Source: Ariolimax columbianus
Taxonomy: Eukaryota > Mollusca > Gastropoda > Stylommatophora > Arionidae
Direction: 5' to 3'
Length of the DNA stretch: 64,000 nt
Assembly: GCA_036924085.1 (NCBI GenBank)
Contig: JAVGWX010000002.1
Location: 150,787,571-150,851,570, forward strand
Shown: positions 22,401-36,119 of the stretch, piece by piece
How positions within the stretch are numbered: the first letter of the stretch is position 1
How the letters are laid out: the number at the start of each line of letters is the position of its first letter
Notes under the pieces: model-generated
The model's input: the letters and a program-made list of their open reading frames with translations, nothing else
Told to the model about the DNA's origin: nothing
The model's database searches: none
Program-made: the position numbers and the translations under genes

Positions 22401-25400
22401 GGATGAATACCATCTTGACCTGGACATTTATCCAATTTTAACCCCTCCAATTTTTAAAAAATCATTTCCTCTGTAATACAGATTGATCTTAATCCTTCTG
22501 TATCTATGTCTCTTTGAAAAATATATATAGGCTCTGAGATCTTGGAGCAGTCCTCATTTGTGTAGACTGTGCCAAAGTACTGATTGAGTAGATTAGCAGC
22601 CTCCCTTTTCTCACTTATTATTTTTCCTGTACTGTCTATGAGAGGGCCTAATTTGTCTTTCGTTGTTTGTTTATTTCTAACATAAGAGAAGAAGCTTTTA
22701 CTGTCAGTCTTGATCCTCTGAGCAAGTTTTTTTTTTCAAAGTGAAATTTTTGCTGTTTTATTCGCTATCTGAGATATTTTCTGCTTGTCCAAATATTTTG
22801 AATATGTTTCTTTTGATTTACCTGCCTCTTTATATTTTTTCCATGCTTTTGTTTCCCTCTGCTACATTTCACTACAAATCTAGTTATCCACTTTTTACGC
22901 TTGGGGTTTACCTCCCTACATGGAACACATTCCTCTTTTAGCGTTTTGAGAACTGTTTTAAAACTCTCCCACTCCTGTTCAACATCTGTTCCTACGACAA
23001 TATCTTTCCAGATTATGTGGTTCGCTACCTCTTTCATCCTCTTAACATTTGCCTTAGAGTAGTCGTATGTTCGCGTGTTTATGTTTACTTCTTTCCCTGC
23101 AATAAGATCCCAATGGATGATTTGATGGCCACTTGAGCCAAACAGTTCCCCAACGGTAACGTTTTCAATCATATTTTCCTCTGTAGTTAAAAACTAGGTC
23201 GAGTGAGTTTTTGCCTCTGGTGGCTGCTTCTACATGTTGAATTAAAAAATTGTCAGTAATGCACTTAACAAAAGGTTTTGACTCTACAAGTGCTTCTGCC
23301 ATATCCCATTTTATTTCTGGAAAGTTGAAATCCCCCATTAATAATAATTTCCCTTCACTTACCTTTGCTGTGCTATTAATCAGCTCCTCATCCTCCTCTT
23401 TTTTGACGATGGACATCTATAGCACACTCCAATCACTATTTTTTCATTCCGACTTTCTATTTCTCCCCATACACTTTCATTTTTGTTACCACATGATAAA
23501 TCATTTTTGATTGTTATATTAACATAATTTATACAGTATAATAAAACGCCATCTCCCTTAGACTTGTCCGCAACTATCCTATCTTTCCTTAAGATTGTGT
23601 ATCCCTCAATTTTAAGTTCACTATCTGCAATGTCCTCATATGTCCATGATTCTGTTAATCCTATTATATCTGGTTTTTCTTCTTCAACGCTCAGTTCCAA
23701 TTCTTCTCTTTTATTTACTTTGCTTCTCACATTTGTATAAAAACATTTTAGTTTGTAATGTTGTTGGTTTTTCCACTTTTTGCTTCTGCTTTATCATTTT
23801 AGTGTCTATGATACTTTGGTACTTAATGGGAGATCACATAAATTGAGACCAACCATACCAAAGAAAATTATAAGAAAAAATGCAACTGACTGCAATAAAA
23901 TTGTGTTTGGAGACACACTTCTATAAAATGAGGAATTATTTATATATCTTGGTAAATATCTTGGTAATATAGATATAGAAGGAAGTACTCATAAAGATAT
24001 ACAAATAAGAATGCAAATGGTAAGATAGCTAATGGAAATCAACAGAATTTAAGTTTAGCACAAAAAGAAAAATCTTCAACACAATTGTAAATTCAATTCT
24101 ATTGTATGGCTCTGAAATAGGAAGAACCACAAAGATAAAATTGAAAAAGGTACATAAATGGGTACCTGTGCAGGATAGAGAGATTGAAATGATTCGATGA
24201 GATCACTAATCTGCAACTGTTGGACAGAATTAAACAAATATCATGATGTTAGGAAAAAACGCTGGGATTGAATAGAACACAAAAAGGCTGATCAAAACAC
24301 ACTTGGAGAAAATAGCTAAATGTAAAAGTAAATGAAACAGGAAGACGTAGACATAGCTGGATCGAATTGTCAATGGCATCAGGATTTTACATGTATTTAT
24401 TATCAGCCTGTGCTCCACTACAGCTTAAATGTTTTGATTGATTAATTGATTGCTTGTTTGGATTATTGAAATCCAAATATACATACAGATGTGACCAAGA
24501 AATCACTCATGTTGTCAATATCCATATTTCAGTTTCCTGTATTCTAAATAGTTTAAGGGATTAATGTGGTCCTGTGGAAATGATACTTCAAAAGGTGTTA
24601 TATCTCTCAATATACCTATTGTATCCAAACATTTGATAATTGTCAATATTTTAAATGTGTTTGCTCATGTCATTATCTTCTGTTGCTGTGTTGTGCTGGA
24701 TTTCAATCATCAATCAATCAAGCCCGTCGCTCCTCTCGGTGCGTAGGCCATCAACAACATCTCGCCATCTTACACGGTCCTGGGCTGATTTTTGTGCATC
24801 TCTCCAGGTGTCATTATTTAATTTTAGCTCCTTCTCACATTCTCTTCTCCCCGTATTTTTGGGTCTACTTCTCTCTCTCTCTTATCCCCTGAGGATTCCA
24901 TGTAAGAGCATGTCTGGCTATGTTAGACTGTGCCTTCCGCAGCTTATGTCCTATCCAGCCCCATTTTCTTCGCTTAATGTGTTGTTCCAATAGCTGTTGA
25001 TGGCTCCTTTTAAACAAATCTTCATTCCTCACCATGTCCTGCAACTTTATGCCCATTATCCTGCACTGGTATCTGTTAGCGAAGGACTGGAGTCATTGTT
25101 GTATGACCTTGGTCGTTCTCCATGTCTCCGCTCTATACAGCAACACCAACTTAACACTTGGGTTGAATACTCTAGTTTTGGTGTGAATCTTTATCTTTAA
25201 GTAAAAGTTTTGAGAGCCTGTGTTTATCATGTGTCAGCTTATGGCTGCGAATCATGGACGATTGTCAAAACTTCCAGACAAAAAATCGAATCCTTTGAGT
25301 CAAAATGTTGCAGAAAGATCCTCAGAATACCCTGGGCAGAGAAAAATACCAATGCAGTAAGAGTTGAGCATAGAGAAGAACTGGTTTAGTAATCCCCTTT

Positions 25401-26853
25401 TGAGTAGAAAATGCAAATACTTTGGTCACATCAAGAGAAACTACAGTCTCAAGAGAACAGTGATAAGAGGTATGGTGCCAGGTAAAAGAGGAAGAGTTAG
25501 ACCAAGAAGACAATGGCACCAAGATAAAAAGGAATGCCTTGGTATGACTTTGGCGGAGGCTGGAGTTTTGGAAAGTGAACGAGTTTCTTTCAGACAGACT
25601 GTGATGGGAGCGACGTTCTATAAAGGACATGCTACATGATGATGGTGACGATGATGATGATGATGATCTTTATTTCTCTGGATCTCCATATATAGTTTAG
25701 TGTCATGAATGCCACTCGTACCTTTCCAATTCTGATCCTGATGTGTCTACTGTGCTGCCTAAATAGGTAAAGGTATCCACTTCATCCAACTGCGCTCCCT
25801 CCAGCATGATTGGTTCTTTGCTGTTAGTGTTGAGTTTAAGGAGCTTGGTTTTTCTTCATGTGAATATTCAGTCTCAGTATGGTCGATTGTTTTTTAACAC
25901 TATCAAGTTTCTTTTGCATTTGACTATGAATGTGTGACAAAAGTATCAGCTCATCTGCGTGGTCCAGGTCCTCCAATTGGTATGAGTGCCCCCTGAATAC
26001 CCGTTTTTTGCTTTCAATTGATGTTTTCATTATGCAATCTCTAGACAACAAGAACAGAAAAGGTGAGAGCAGGCATCTCTGTCTCATCCATGTTTGCACC
26101 CGGAAGCTGTCAGTCAGTACTCCTTCATGTACCACTCTCCTGTGTCTGTGTATATATTATGGATGAAGGTTGTGTACTTCTCTGGTATCCCATAGTGTCT
26201 CAACAGTTGCCATAGAGTACTTCGATCCACACTGTCAAACGCCTTTTCATAGTCTATAAAATTTGTGTATAGGGATGATTTCCATTCAATGCTTTGTTCT
26301 ACTATGATGCGTAGTGTAGCTATAGGATCTGTACATTATCTTCCCTGGCGAAATCCTGCCTATTCCTCTCTGAGCCTTTTATCTACTTCAGTTTATAATC
26401 TGTCCAAGATGATTCTGTTGAATATCTTGCGTGGCACAGACAGCAATGTAATCCCCTTATAATTGCTGCAAGCTGTCAGATCCCCTTTCTTAAGCAGTTT
26501 AATCAAATGTCCTCCTTTCCATTTTGTCGGCTCTCTCCTCTCTTCGCATATCTTCTTGAATAATCCTTTCAATGTATCAGTTGTATTATCTATATCTGCC
26601 ATTATGGTTTTTGCTGCTTTTCCATTTGGTCCTGCTACTTTTTCTTTCTTGAGTTTGGATATGGCCCTTTGGATTTATATCTTACTTGGTGGGTTGCAGT
26701 CCAAGTTCAGGGTCTCCTCTGCTGGTAGGATGTTTTGTGCTTCTTGTGTTGGAGGTCTGTTTAGACTTTCTTTGAAATACTCAACCTATCGTTTCTGATG
26801 TTCCTCCGATGATGTCAATATCCTGCCTTCTCTATCTTTGATTGGTTTGTCTG

Positions 26854-26929
<76 letters not shown>

Positions 26930-29405
26930 CCATTTTCTTTGTTAATGAGTAGAGATCTCTCATATTTCCTCTCTCGGCTGCCTCTTCTGCCTCCTGCGCC
27001 AGCTTGTTAATATATGCCCTTTTATTTTTTCCGTATACATGTCTTGACCTCTTTGTCTGTAACAGTATAATTACTGTGTTTCTGTTTTGGTGGCTCAGGC
27101 TCGGCAATTGTTTAGTATAGCTTTCTTCTTTTTCCTTTCTTCTATTTTATGAAATGTCTCTGTTGTGATCCATTCTTTGTGTTGATTTCTCTTCAATCCC
27201 ACAGTTTTTTCACATGTCTTATTGCACATCACTTTAGCCTGGTCCCAAATACTACTCCATGTCTTCATTCTGACATAGCTCTTGTAACACTTGATATCTA
27301 TTATTAAGTTTTAAGCTAAATTATGTCTTCTTCTCCTGGTAATGCAATAAGTGTATGTTATATCTTGTTCTCCTTGCACCCTGTACTGGGTACATTTTTT
27401 AGTTTCAGCTGCAAAATCCCAAGCAACATGTGGTGGTCTGACGTTACATCTGCACCTCGTATAACTCTTACAGGGACTTTAAGTCAAGCTACGAAGAAGT
27501 GAAGTATCTGGGAAAATGTACAGATGGATCAGCCACTACCTCGAAAACAGAATAGCCAGAGTTCAAGTATAAGGGCAGATGAACAAAAAGGTGACACTGG
27601 AGCAAGGAGTACCCCAAGGGGGGTGGGGGGGGGGGTACTGTCACTCACACTTTTCCTGGTGTATATAAACAACACCACAAAGAATGTACCAAGAAGAGTC
27701 CACAGCTCCATGTTTGCAGACGATCTGGCTATGTGTACCTCTGAAAAAAAATCTCACCGTAGCAAACAATCGGTTGCAGCAGGCCCTAACATCGTTGGAG
27801 GAGTGGGCGAACTCATGGCTGGTCAAAATAAACGAGGAAAAAACAACATGTACGATATTCTCGCTTTCAAATATACCACAGAACACCAAAGTAAGTCTTA
27901 ACGGCAAATATCTGCTGCCAAACGACAACCCAAACTACTTGGGAGTCACATTTGATCGGCGTATGACATGAAAAAGTCAGATCGAGAGAAACCGAATGAG
28001 AACAAGAGAAAGAATGGCAATCATGAGGAAACTTGCTGGCACAAGCTGGGGAGCAAACGAAAGAATACTAAAGAAACTGTACACTGGAAGAGTGAGACCA
28101 GTTCTTGAGTATGGCATTGCGGCATGGACAACAGCAGCTAAGGTGAGCTTTGATAAAATTAGCAAACTTCAAAACCAAGCCATGAGAGTTATAACAGGAG
28201 GCATGAAGTCAACGCCAATTGTAGAACATGAAAAGATTACAAATCTGCAATCCATGACCGACAGAAGAGACTGCAGAGCCCAACAGCAAGCAGAGAAACT
28301 CAGAAGACTGACCGACCATACAATGCATCAGAGACTAAATAGATTTGGAAATGGGAAACTAAAGCGAAGAAACTTTGAAGAAATAGCAAAAGCAAAGATG
28401 AGCGAAGACCCTATGAACAACGTAACAATACCAAAGCACATTCCTACTGTACGCAAACCCACCTGGAAGCAGCATATCATTCCAGAGGTGGTAGAAAATA
28501 TTCCAGATATTGGAAACAAGAACAGCCAGACTGAAAAAGAAAGAAGATACATAACCATGAAGTACATAACGGAAAACTATCCAAGCTTGGATTGGACCCA
28601 TGCATACACCGACGGTTCTGTAACAAACACAACACAGAACGGAGGGGCAGGGGTATTCCTGAGCCTACCAAATGGTAGAAATATAACACTCAGTGGCAAG
28701 TGGAAAATACTCAAGCAATTTCAGAGCGTAGGCAGAGGCACTGATTGATGCAGTAGAAGCAATGCTGACAGGCGAAAGCAATGAAAGCCAGATAGTCCTG
28801 TTTACAGATGCTCTGGCCGTAGTTACAGCACTAAAAAGCCAGAAAAATATTGAACTTAATGATTTAATAGCAGTGCTATGTCAACTATGCCAGCAGTCCG
28901 CACCAAAAAGAGTAGTGGTACAGTGGGTTCCATCCCACTGTAACATCAAAGGCAACGAGGAGGCAGACAGACTGGCAAAAGAAGGTGCAAGACTACCACA
29001 ACCAGATTCTAGTGTGACCTACGAAGAGTCCAAAAGGCTTATTAGGGCCAGACACATGGCCAAATGGGAAACATAATATACTGGCTACACAAAAAATGAT
29101 GCCTATTACCAGTTGAACAGAAGAGAGCAGGTCGTGGTCTTCAGACTCCGCACAGGCCACAACAGACTGAGGTACCACCAATCCATAAGCTGAGGGTAGG
29201 TGGCACTGACGAATGCACTTGTGGTACAGAGAAAATGATCGCTGAACATCTGCTGCAAAACTACCCGATATACGAGGACCAGAGAAAGCACGTGTGGTCA
29301 TCACCAGTGGCAACACTAGACAAGCTCTATGGCAGTGTTGACAGCCTCAGGATGACCGCTGCTTTTTTCCAACAAATACAGATTGACGTATGACAGCGTT
29401 CGAAG

Positions 29406-29437
<32 letters not shown>

Positions 29438-32400
29438 TAACTCTTACATCTAGTAGTGCACTTCTGAACGCTTGACAGACACAGATGTGATCAATTTTGA
29501 TTTCCCGTTACATGGTCTGGAGATCGCCATGAAACCTTATGTGTCTTTTAATGTTGAAACATGCTCCTCAAATTATCATTTTGTGTAGCGCACATAGCTC
29601 TGCAAACATGTCTTCATTTTCATTCATCTGTCTCATTCCGTGTCTTCCCATAATCTGTTCGTGAACTAGATTACCTATTTTAGCATTGAAGTTCCCATTA
29701 AAATTAAGAGATCTTTATTTTTCTGGGTGTCAAGGACCTCTTCCAGCTTGTTGCAAAACTCTTGCTTTTTATCATCGTCAGGCTCGTTAGTTGTGGCATA
29801 GCGCTGAATGATGTTTATACTGATGTGTTTGTTCTTTAATCTAAAGCTTGTGCTAATGATTTGGTTGGTAATAGCCTCCCACATTTTCAGCACCCGTTTT
29901 GCTTTTCTGGAGAGCATTTTTGCAACTCTCTCTGTATGTTAGGCATCAGTTCCCTCATTTCCAGAATACATTATCATTTCCCCAGTAGTAAGTCTCATCT
30001 TTCCTGATTGTGTCCATCTACTTTCGCACAGTCCTAGCACTGTAAATTTGTAATTCATCATTTCTTTAGCTATCTGGGCTGTTTTACCTGCCTGGTACAT
30101 TGTTGTAACATTCTGTATCGCTATATTTGTTTTCTACTTGGTATTCAGATGGGCAGTCAGCCGTGGAGCTTCGTTGCGGCTTTCACTACACTGCGTCATT
30201 CTTCTCGTTTCCAAAGGTCCTTCCTTTCCCAAGGCCGTTCGCAACATCTAACTACCACAGTACTGTATTGTTGGCAGGACCAAGTGAAATGAGATCACCG
30301 TTCTGAACAGCTATGCAACAAATGCACCCAAAACAAGTGTTTGATGTTGAATAGCTACACATTTCCTAAAAATACTTTTGTTGATTCTCCTCTAAAAATG
30401 TGTGAGAGTGTGTTGATTGTATGTGTGTGTGTGTTTTGTGTGCATATATGTGTGTCTGAGTGAGTGAATGTACGTGTTTGAGTGTATGTATCTGAGTGAG
30501 TGTGTGTGCATGTGATTTGTTGGTGTGAGTTAGTGTGTTTAAGTGAGTCAACGAGTGATTGTGTGAATGTGTGAACATGTCAGTGTGTGTGTGAGTTTGT
30601 TGGTGAGTGTTTGTGTGTGAGTATTTGAGTATGTGAATATGAATGAATTTGTGTGTCATTGTGTGATTTTGTGCGTGTCGTTGTGTGATTTTGAGTGTGG
30701 GTGTGTATGTGTGATTGTGTGTGAAAGTATTAGTGTGTGTGTGTGTAAATGTGTGTATTTGAGAGTGTATGGGTGTGTGAAATGTCAGTAGGAGCTGGTG
30801 CGTGTGTGTGTGTGTGTGTGTCTGAGTGTGAGTTTGTGTTCGGGTGTGTTGTAGTGTGTGTGTGTGTGAATGTGTGCAAGTGTGTGTGTTTATGAGTGTG
30901 TGTGTATGTGTGTGTGTGTGTGTGAATGTGTCAATGTGTGTATATGTGTTGTATGTGAATGTATGTGAGTGAATGTGTCAGTGTGAAAGTATGCCAGAGT
31001 ATGTGTGTGCGATTGTGTGAGTATGTGAGAGTGAGTGTAATTGTAAGTGATAGTGAGTGTGTGAGTGTGCATGTGTGTGTGTATCAGTGTGAGTGTGTAT
31101 GTGACTGTATGGGTATTATGTGAGGGTGTGTATGTGCATATGTGTTTATGTGAGGGAGTGTGTGAGCGTGTGTGTGTGTGAATGTGTGTGTGAATGTGTA
31201 TGTGCATGTGAGTTGGTATGAGTATGTCAGTGTGTGTGTGTTCATACATATTTATAGAATGAATGTATATCCTTACATTAAATCTAAACTGCATCTATTC
31301 TCTGCAGGTTTTCAACTCTTTCTGTATATCTTTATTCTGGATCAAAATGTAATTACGACTACATTGTGATTTATGATGGCGTAGATACAAATGCTAGATT
31401 GATTGGGCACTACTGTTTGAGCTTTCCAGATGTCATCAGATCAACCAGAAACAATATGCATATCAGGTTTATTACTGACTCATATAATGTGGAAACAGGT
31501 TTCAACGCTTCATACACTTCACACCGTAAGTTCTTACATTTCTCATTACATTTTAATTGATGCAATGTGTTATATTTATTTTCCAACAAGATAATGTAGG
31601 TATACCATGTGGTCACTTGTCCAGAAACTGCTTAGAGCATGAAGTACTTATTGATTTTACATTTTGACTTACACTGAACAAGCCATCCATTTTCCTTCTT
31701 CGGGTAGTTCTTTCAACGATGAGCTACATACATCATCAGAAAACCAGGCATATTCCAGGTCAAAATAAATTAACAAGATAAACTTAAGCTAGGAATTTAG
31801 TTGATACTGATAGAATGTCAATTAATCGCCTGCTGCATAAATTGCTCAACAAAGACTAAACGAGAGAGAGTTTTGTTGTACTGTAATAACTCAGTTACTA
31901 TAACCGTCAAAGATGATACATCTTCAAGCATCAACATTAGAAGTATATGGGGCAGAAATCGTAAGCGGGGAAGAAAAAACGTTTGTTTGAGTATGCTACC
32001 GGTGTCCATCGAGTACTAAAGAAGATGATAAGGACCTTTTTCGAGCTATAGCATTGTCCAGTGCAGGGACATTAATATTTATAGGGGATTTTAACTTTCC
32101 ATAATTTAATTGGCAGATGGTGGAAGCACATGTCAAATCTCAGTCTTTTTTTCAGTGCATAACTGACAATTTTTTGCTTCAACATGTGGAGTACTGTACC
32201 AGAAGCAAAAACACAATTGAATTAGTTTTTTCTACAGAAAAAAAGTACGATTACAAAGGTTACCGTTGGTGAACTATTTGGCTCAAGCAACGATCAGATT
32301 GTCCATTGGGATCTTGTAGCTATGAAAGATGATATAAAGTGTCCACTAACATTCGACTACTCTAGAACAGATGCACATAAGATGATAGAATCAGCGACCT

Positions 32401-35400
32401 ACGTAGTCTGGACATATATTTTTTCTGGCGGAAATGTTGAAGAGAAATGGGCTAAGTTGAAATTTATTGTGGAGCATCTGAAAGAGGACTTTGTTCCGAG
32501 TAGGAAGTTTAACTCCAAGCAAAACAAATGGATAACTCGATCCCTGGTAAGTTGTAGAAGAGCTAAGAATAAAACTTGGCAAAAATATATAGAGGCTGGA
32601 AAACTGAATGAAACATATTTAAAATATTTGTACATACAAAAATATTCTTATGAAATTAATAGAGCATCAAAAATTGATTTTGAAAAAAAAAACATGCTAA
32701 TAAGATCGACTGATAGTAAGAGCATTTTTTTCTTATATTCAACATAAACAGAGAATGAAAGACACATGTTGGCCCACTTAAAGATAGTACAGGAAAATTA
32801 ATAAGTGAGAACAGGGATGCTGTTAATCAACTCAATCAGTACTTTGTCACAGTCTTTACAAAAGAAGGCTACTCCAGGATCCCAGAGCCATTAAATATTT
32901 TCCAACAGAACATGCACACAGAAGAATTACTATCATTCTGTCTTACAGAGGAAATGGTTTTACACAAATTGAGTAGCATGAAGGTGGATAAATGTTCTGG
33001 TCAAGACGGTAATCATTCAAAATTACTGTTTGAGCTACAAGACCAGTTAGCAAAACCATAAGTGATATTTTATTTTCCTACTCTTAAGAAGGGGATTGTT
33101 CCAAGGGATTGGAAAGATGCAGGTGTGATCCCCTTGTTCAAAAAGGGCATACAATCAGATCCAGCCAACTATAGACCAGTGCGTTTGACGAGAATAATCT
33201 ACACAATTTTAGATCTCATTATTAAGGACAGCACAGTACTGCAGTTGGACAAGTTTAATTTAATCAAAAATAGTCAGCATGTGTTTACTAAAGGAAGGTC
33301 GTGTTTATCCAACATATTAGAATTCATGGAGGAGGTTACAAAAATTTTAGATGGCGGAGAGCCGGTGGATGTTATCTATCTGGATTTTGCAAAGGCCTTT
33401 AATAAAGTACCTTATTAACGATTGTTTCGAAAGTTTAAATCATGATTGCAAAGTTCGCGGATGTTCGCAGTAAAGTTCACAAAATTATGCCGCAGGGTCT
33501 CTTTTCCAGAAGAGGTGGATCTATTGAGATCGGATTTAGATACAATTAAAAAATGGACTGAGAGCTGGCAAATGGAGTTATGTGGAGGACTGTAACATTT
33601 TTTTATATTAAACTCCATCTGCCAGCTCTCAGTCCATTTTTTAATTGTATCTAAATCCGATCTCAATAGATCCACCTCTTCTGGAAAAGAGACCCTGCCG
33701 TACAGGAAAGGTGCGGGAGCAAGTCCAGATGGTAGTGAAAAAGGCTAATGCCATGTTGGGCATGATAAAAAGAAACATTTCAGATAAGAGCAAGGAAGTA
33801 ATAGTCAAGTGATATAAATCATTATTGCGACCTAAATTAGAGTACTGTGTTCAGGTGTGGAGTCAATAAAATAGAGCGGATATAAACATGCTGGAAAGGG
33901 TACAAAGAAGAGCTACAAAAATGATTGTAGGGTTTCAGAATTATAGTTATGAGGAAAGACTAAACAAAATGGTCTTCAGTGTCTTGAACAAAAAATAATT
34001 TGAGGTGCTTAATACAAGTGTAAACATTAATAAACGGAAAGGATAAATTTGACTGTACAAAGTTTTTTCAAAGTACAACCGGCTACAAGAACAAGAGAGC
34101 ACATCTACAAATTGTTTAAAGACAGGTCTAGCTTCGATATTGGGACATTTTTTTTGGTAGTCAGAGAGTGGTAAATTCTTGGAATGCATTGACGTAGGAT
34201 GTAGTGGAAGCAGAGTCAGTTAATGCATTAAAAAATATATTGGATGCTCACAGTATTTCTGGTATTCATGGAGTGAAATAAACTAGTTATATACAGACTT
34301 ATACAAACACGGGTGCCATTCCTGGACATGCTTTTTGGAGATATAATTAGCCTCATACTAACCACTACTTCATTATTAGAGACAATAAAGTTAGCATTTA
34401 AACATTGTCATGGTTTAAAAGTGCACATACAAAAAAAGAAAATGAAAGAGGAAATTCCTGTCAGTTTCAATTTTAGATATTTCTGAAGAGTTCTACTTAA
34501 TCTTAGCACATTTGCTACTTGACTGAAGAACAGACTGTGAGATAATTGTTTTCATCTTATTTTAACCTGAAGTGAAGGTACAAATTATTCTTTTGCTCTC
34601 ATAATTCGTAAACAATTTGTATGAATCTTTATATATTGTGAATATTAATAAATATGTTGTTTAACAATAATAATTGTGACATATCTGGCAATTCGAGCAG
34701 CTCATGATAGTTACTTAAGTTAGTGTGTCAAGGATGGAAAGCGATGTCTCTCTTGACATTTATACCTTTCAATGCTTATTTTTATGTTGCTCTAAATAGA
34801 ATTTAGGACTACCATTACTGTGGCATCCTTGTAGAAATCAGTCAAATCAATTAAACCCTTTGTCGCTCCTTGCGGAGCCTGTCTTCAACAAATACGCACC
34901 AATTTATCATGTCATGGGTCATCTTCACAAGCTCAATCCATGTCTTCCCAGTTTCTTTGATGCTTGTTTCAAATTGTCTCTGCGATGAATGAGTAGGTCT
35001 ACCTTTAGCTCTATTGCCAGAGTGGTTCCAGAACAAAGACTGTGTTGTAATGCTATAAACTGGTTTTCTTAATGTAGACCCATCCAACACCAACATCTTG
35101 CCTCCTTTTATGTCCAGTTTCACCACCATCTGTCTGGTTCTCTCTCACATATCTAATCTTATCATACCAGTTCTTTCCCTTTATTCTACACATGCAACCA
35201 ATAATGAAAATCTGCAGTTTTATCATGATCTTTCTGTGGTCCACTATGTTTTATAGCTATACAATAGAACCTATGTTACATTGAAGTAAGTATGAGCTAA
35301 ACAATGCATTGTATGTGTTCTTGCATTTGGTTCTATCTGTAACCACTTTGATGTTCACGTGGTTAAGAGCCATACCTACCCATTTATATTCTTTCATAAT

Positions 35401-36035
35401 GATGCTAGCGCTGGTATATTTAAGAATGTTGGTATAAAGTTCTGCAGCTTCATTTCATGATATTTTCAGCTTGTCTGTTCATTAATACATGTAACTCTCT
35501 CCCATACAAACATAAACTAGAAAGAACATCTGTTTGTTTGATTGTTCATAACCTTAACAGTGACAATCAATCAATCAATCCATCAATCAATCAAGACCTT
35601 GTCTACTTCCTGTGCAGTATATACCTGTCAATACCGGTTGTCAAATTTGCTAGCTTAATGTTTCTGCAGGATGACTTAGCCAGCTCGGGCAAAATTCAAG
35701 TTAAAAATCTACTCAAATTATTCTAGGGATTCTCTCCCCACAGAAGATTTGTCGCAAAAAAGGGGACTGTGTGGCCATAACAACAGGTCTTAGTTATGTG
35801 GTTAGCGGAGCGGCTTAGATGGCGCATGACAGGCTGCGAGTCTACCTTGCTCTAATTTACGCTTCCACCTCCACCAGTCTCAAAAATAGGTGATCGTATA
35901 TTCCAGGGACTAACAGATGCTGGGATTGACCTGGCAAGTCACCAGTGGATTTTCATCTTCCAAAAAAAATATAAAACATAGGAGGTCGCACCTCCCCACA
36001 ATGTCTAGCGACATAAGTGAACTGAAGATAGATAT

Positions 36036-36119
<84 letters not shown>

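Larger units (their letters stand above)
17440..24460 (+). mobile_element. RTE-X-like LINE, near full length, split by three insertions
   Basis: Reading only the segments between younger insertions, the plus strand follows one LINE. The endonuclease runs 17440-17937 ([47 protein letters not shown]) and continues at 19673-20250 ([20 protein letters not shown]). The reverse transcriptase is at 20700-20955 ([21 protein letters not shown]-like, [14 protein letters not shown]). The C-terminal part is at 23835-24450 ([39 protein letters not shown]). It ends in a (TTGA)n-like tail, ttgattgattaattgattgc. Insertions are a CR1-like copy at 17938-19666, a SINE at 20258-20640, and a CR1-like copy at 20956-23835. 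All frames are broken. Confidence 0.75.
24706..30240 (-). mobile_element. RTE-X-like LINE, near full length, split by two insertions
   Basis: Minus-strand order from 30.2 kb down. The endonuclease (29.45-30.2 kb) has [40 protein letters not shown] and LLILMGTSM. The reverse transcriptase (25.7-27.1 kb) has [105 protein letters not shown]. The C terminus (24.75-25.2 kb) has [20 protein letters not shown] and [17 protein letters not shown]. The tail at 24706 is TTGA-like. Insertions are an RTE-type LINE at 25195-25665 and a Jockey-type LINE at 27473-29434, and an (AT)n tract lies at 26858. It faces the plus-strand RTE-X LINE tail to tail. Confidence 0.85.

Noticed and set aside
30366..31294. 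His/Thr-rich minus-strand frames
   Set aside because: Direct translation of TG-repeat DNA with no start context or domain.
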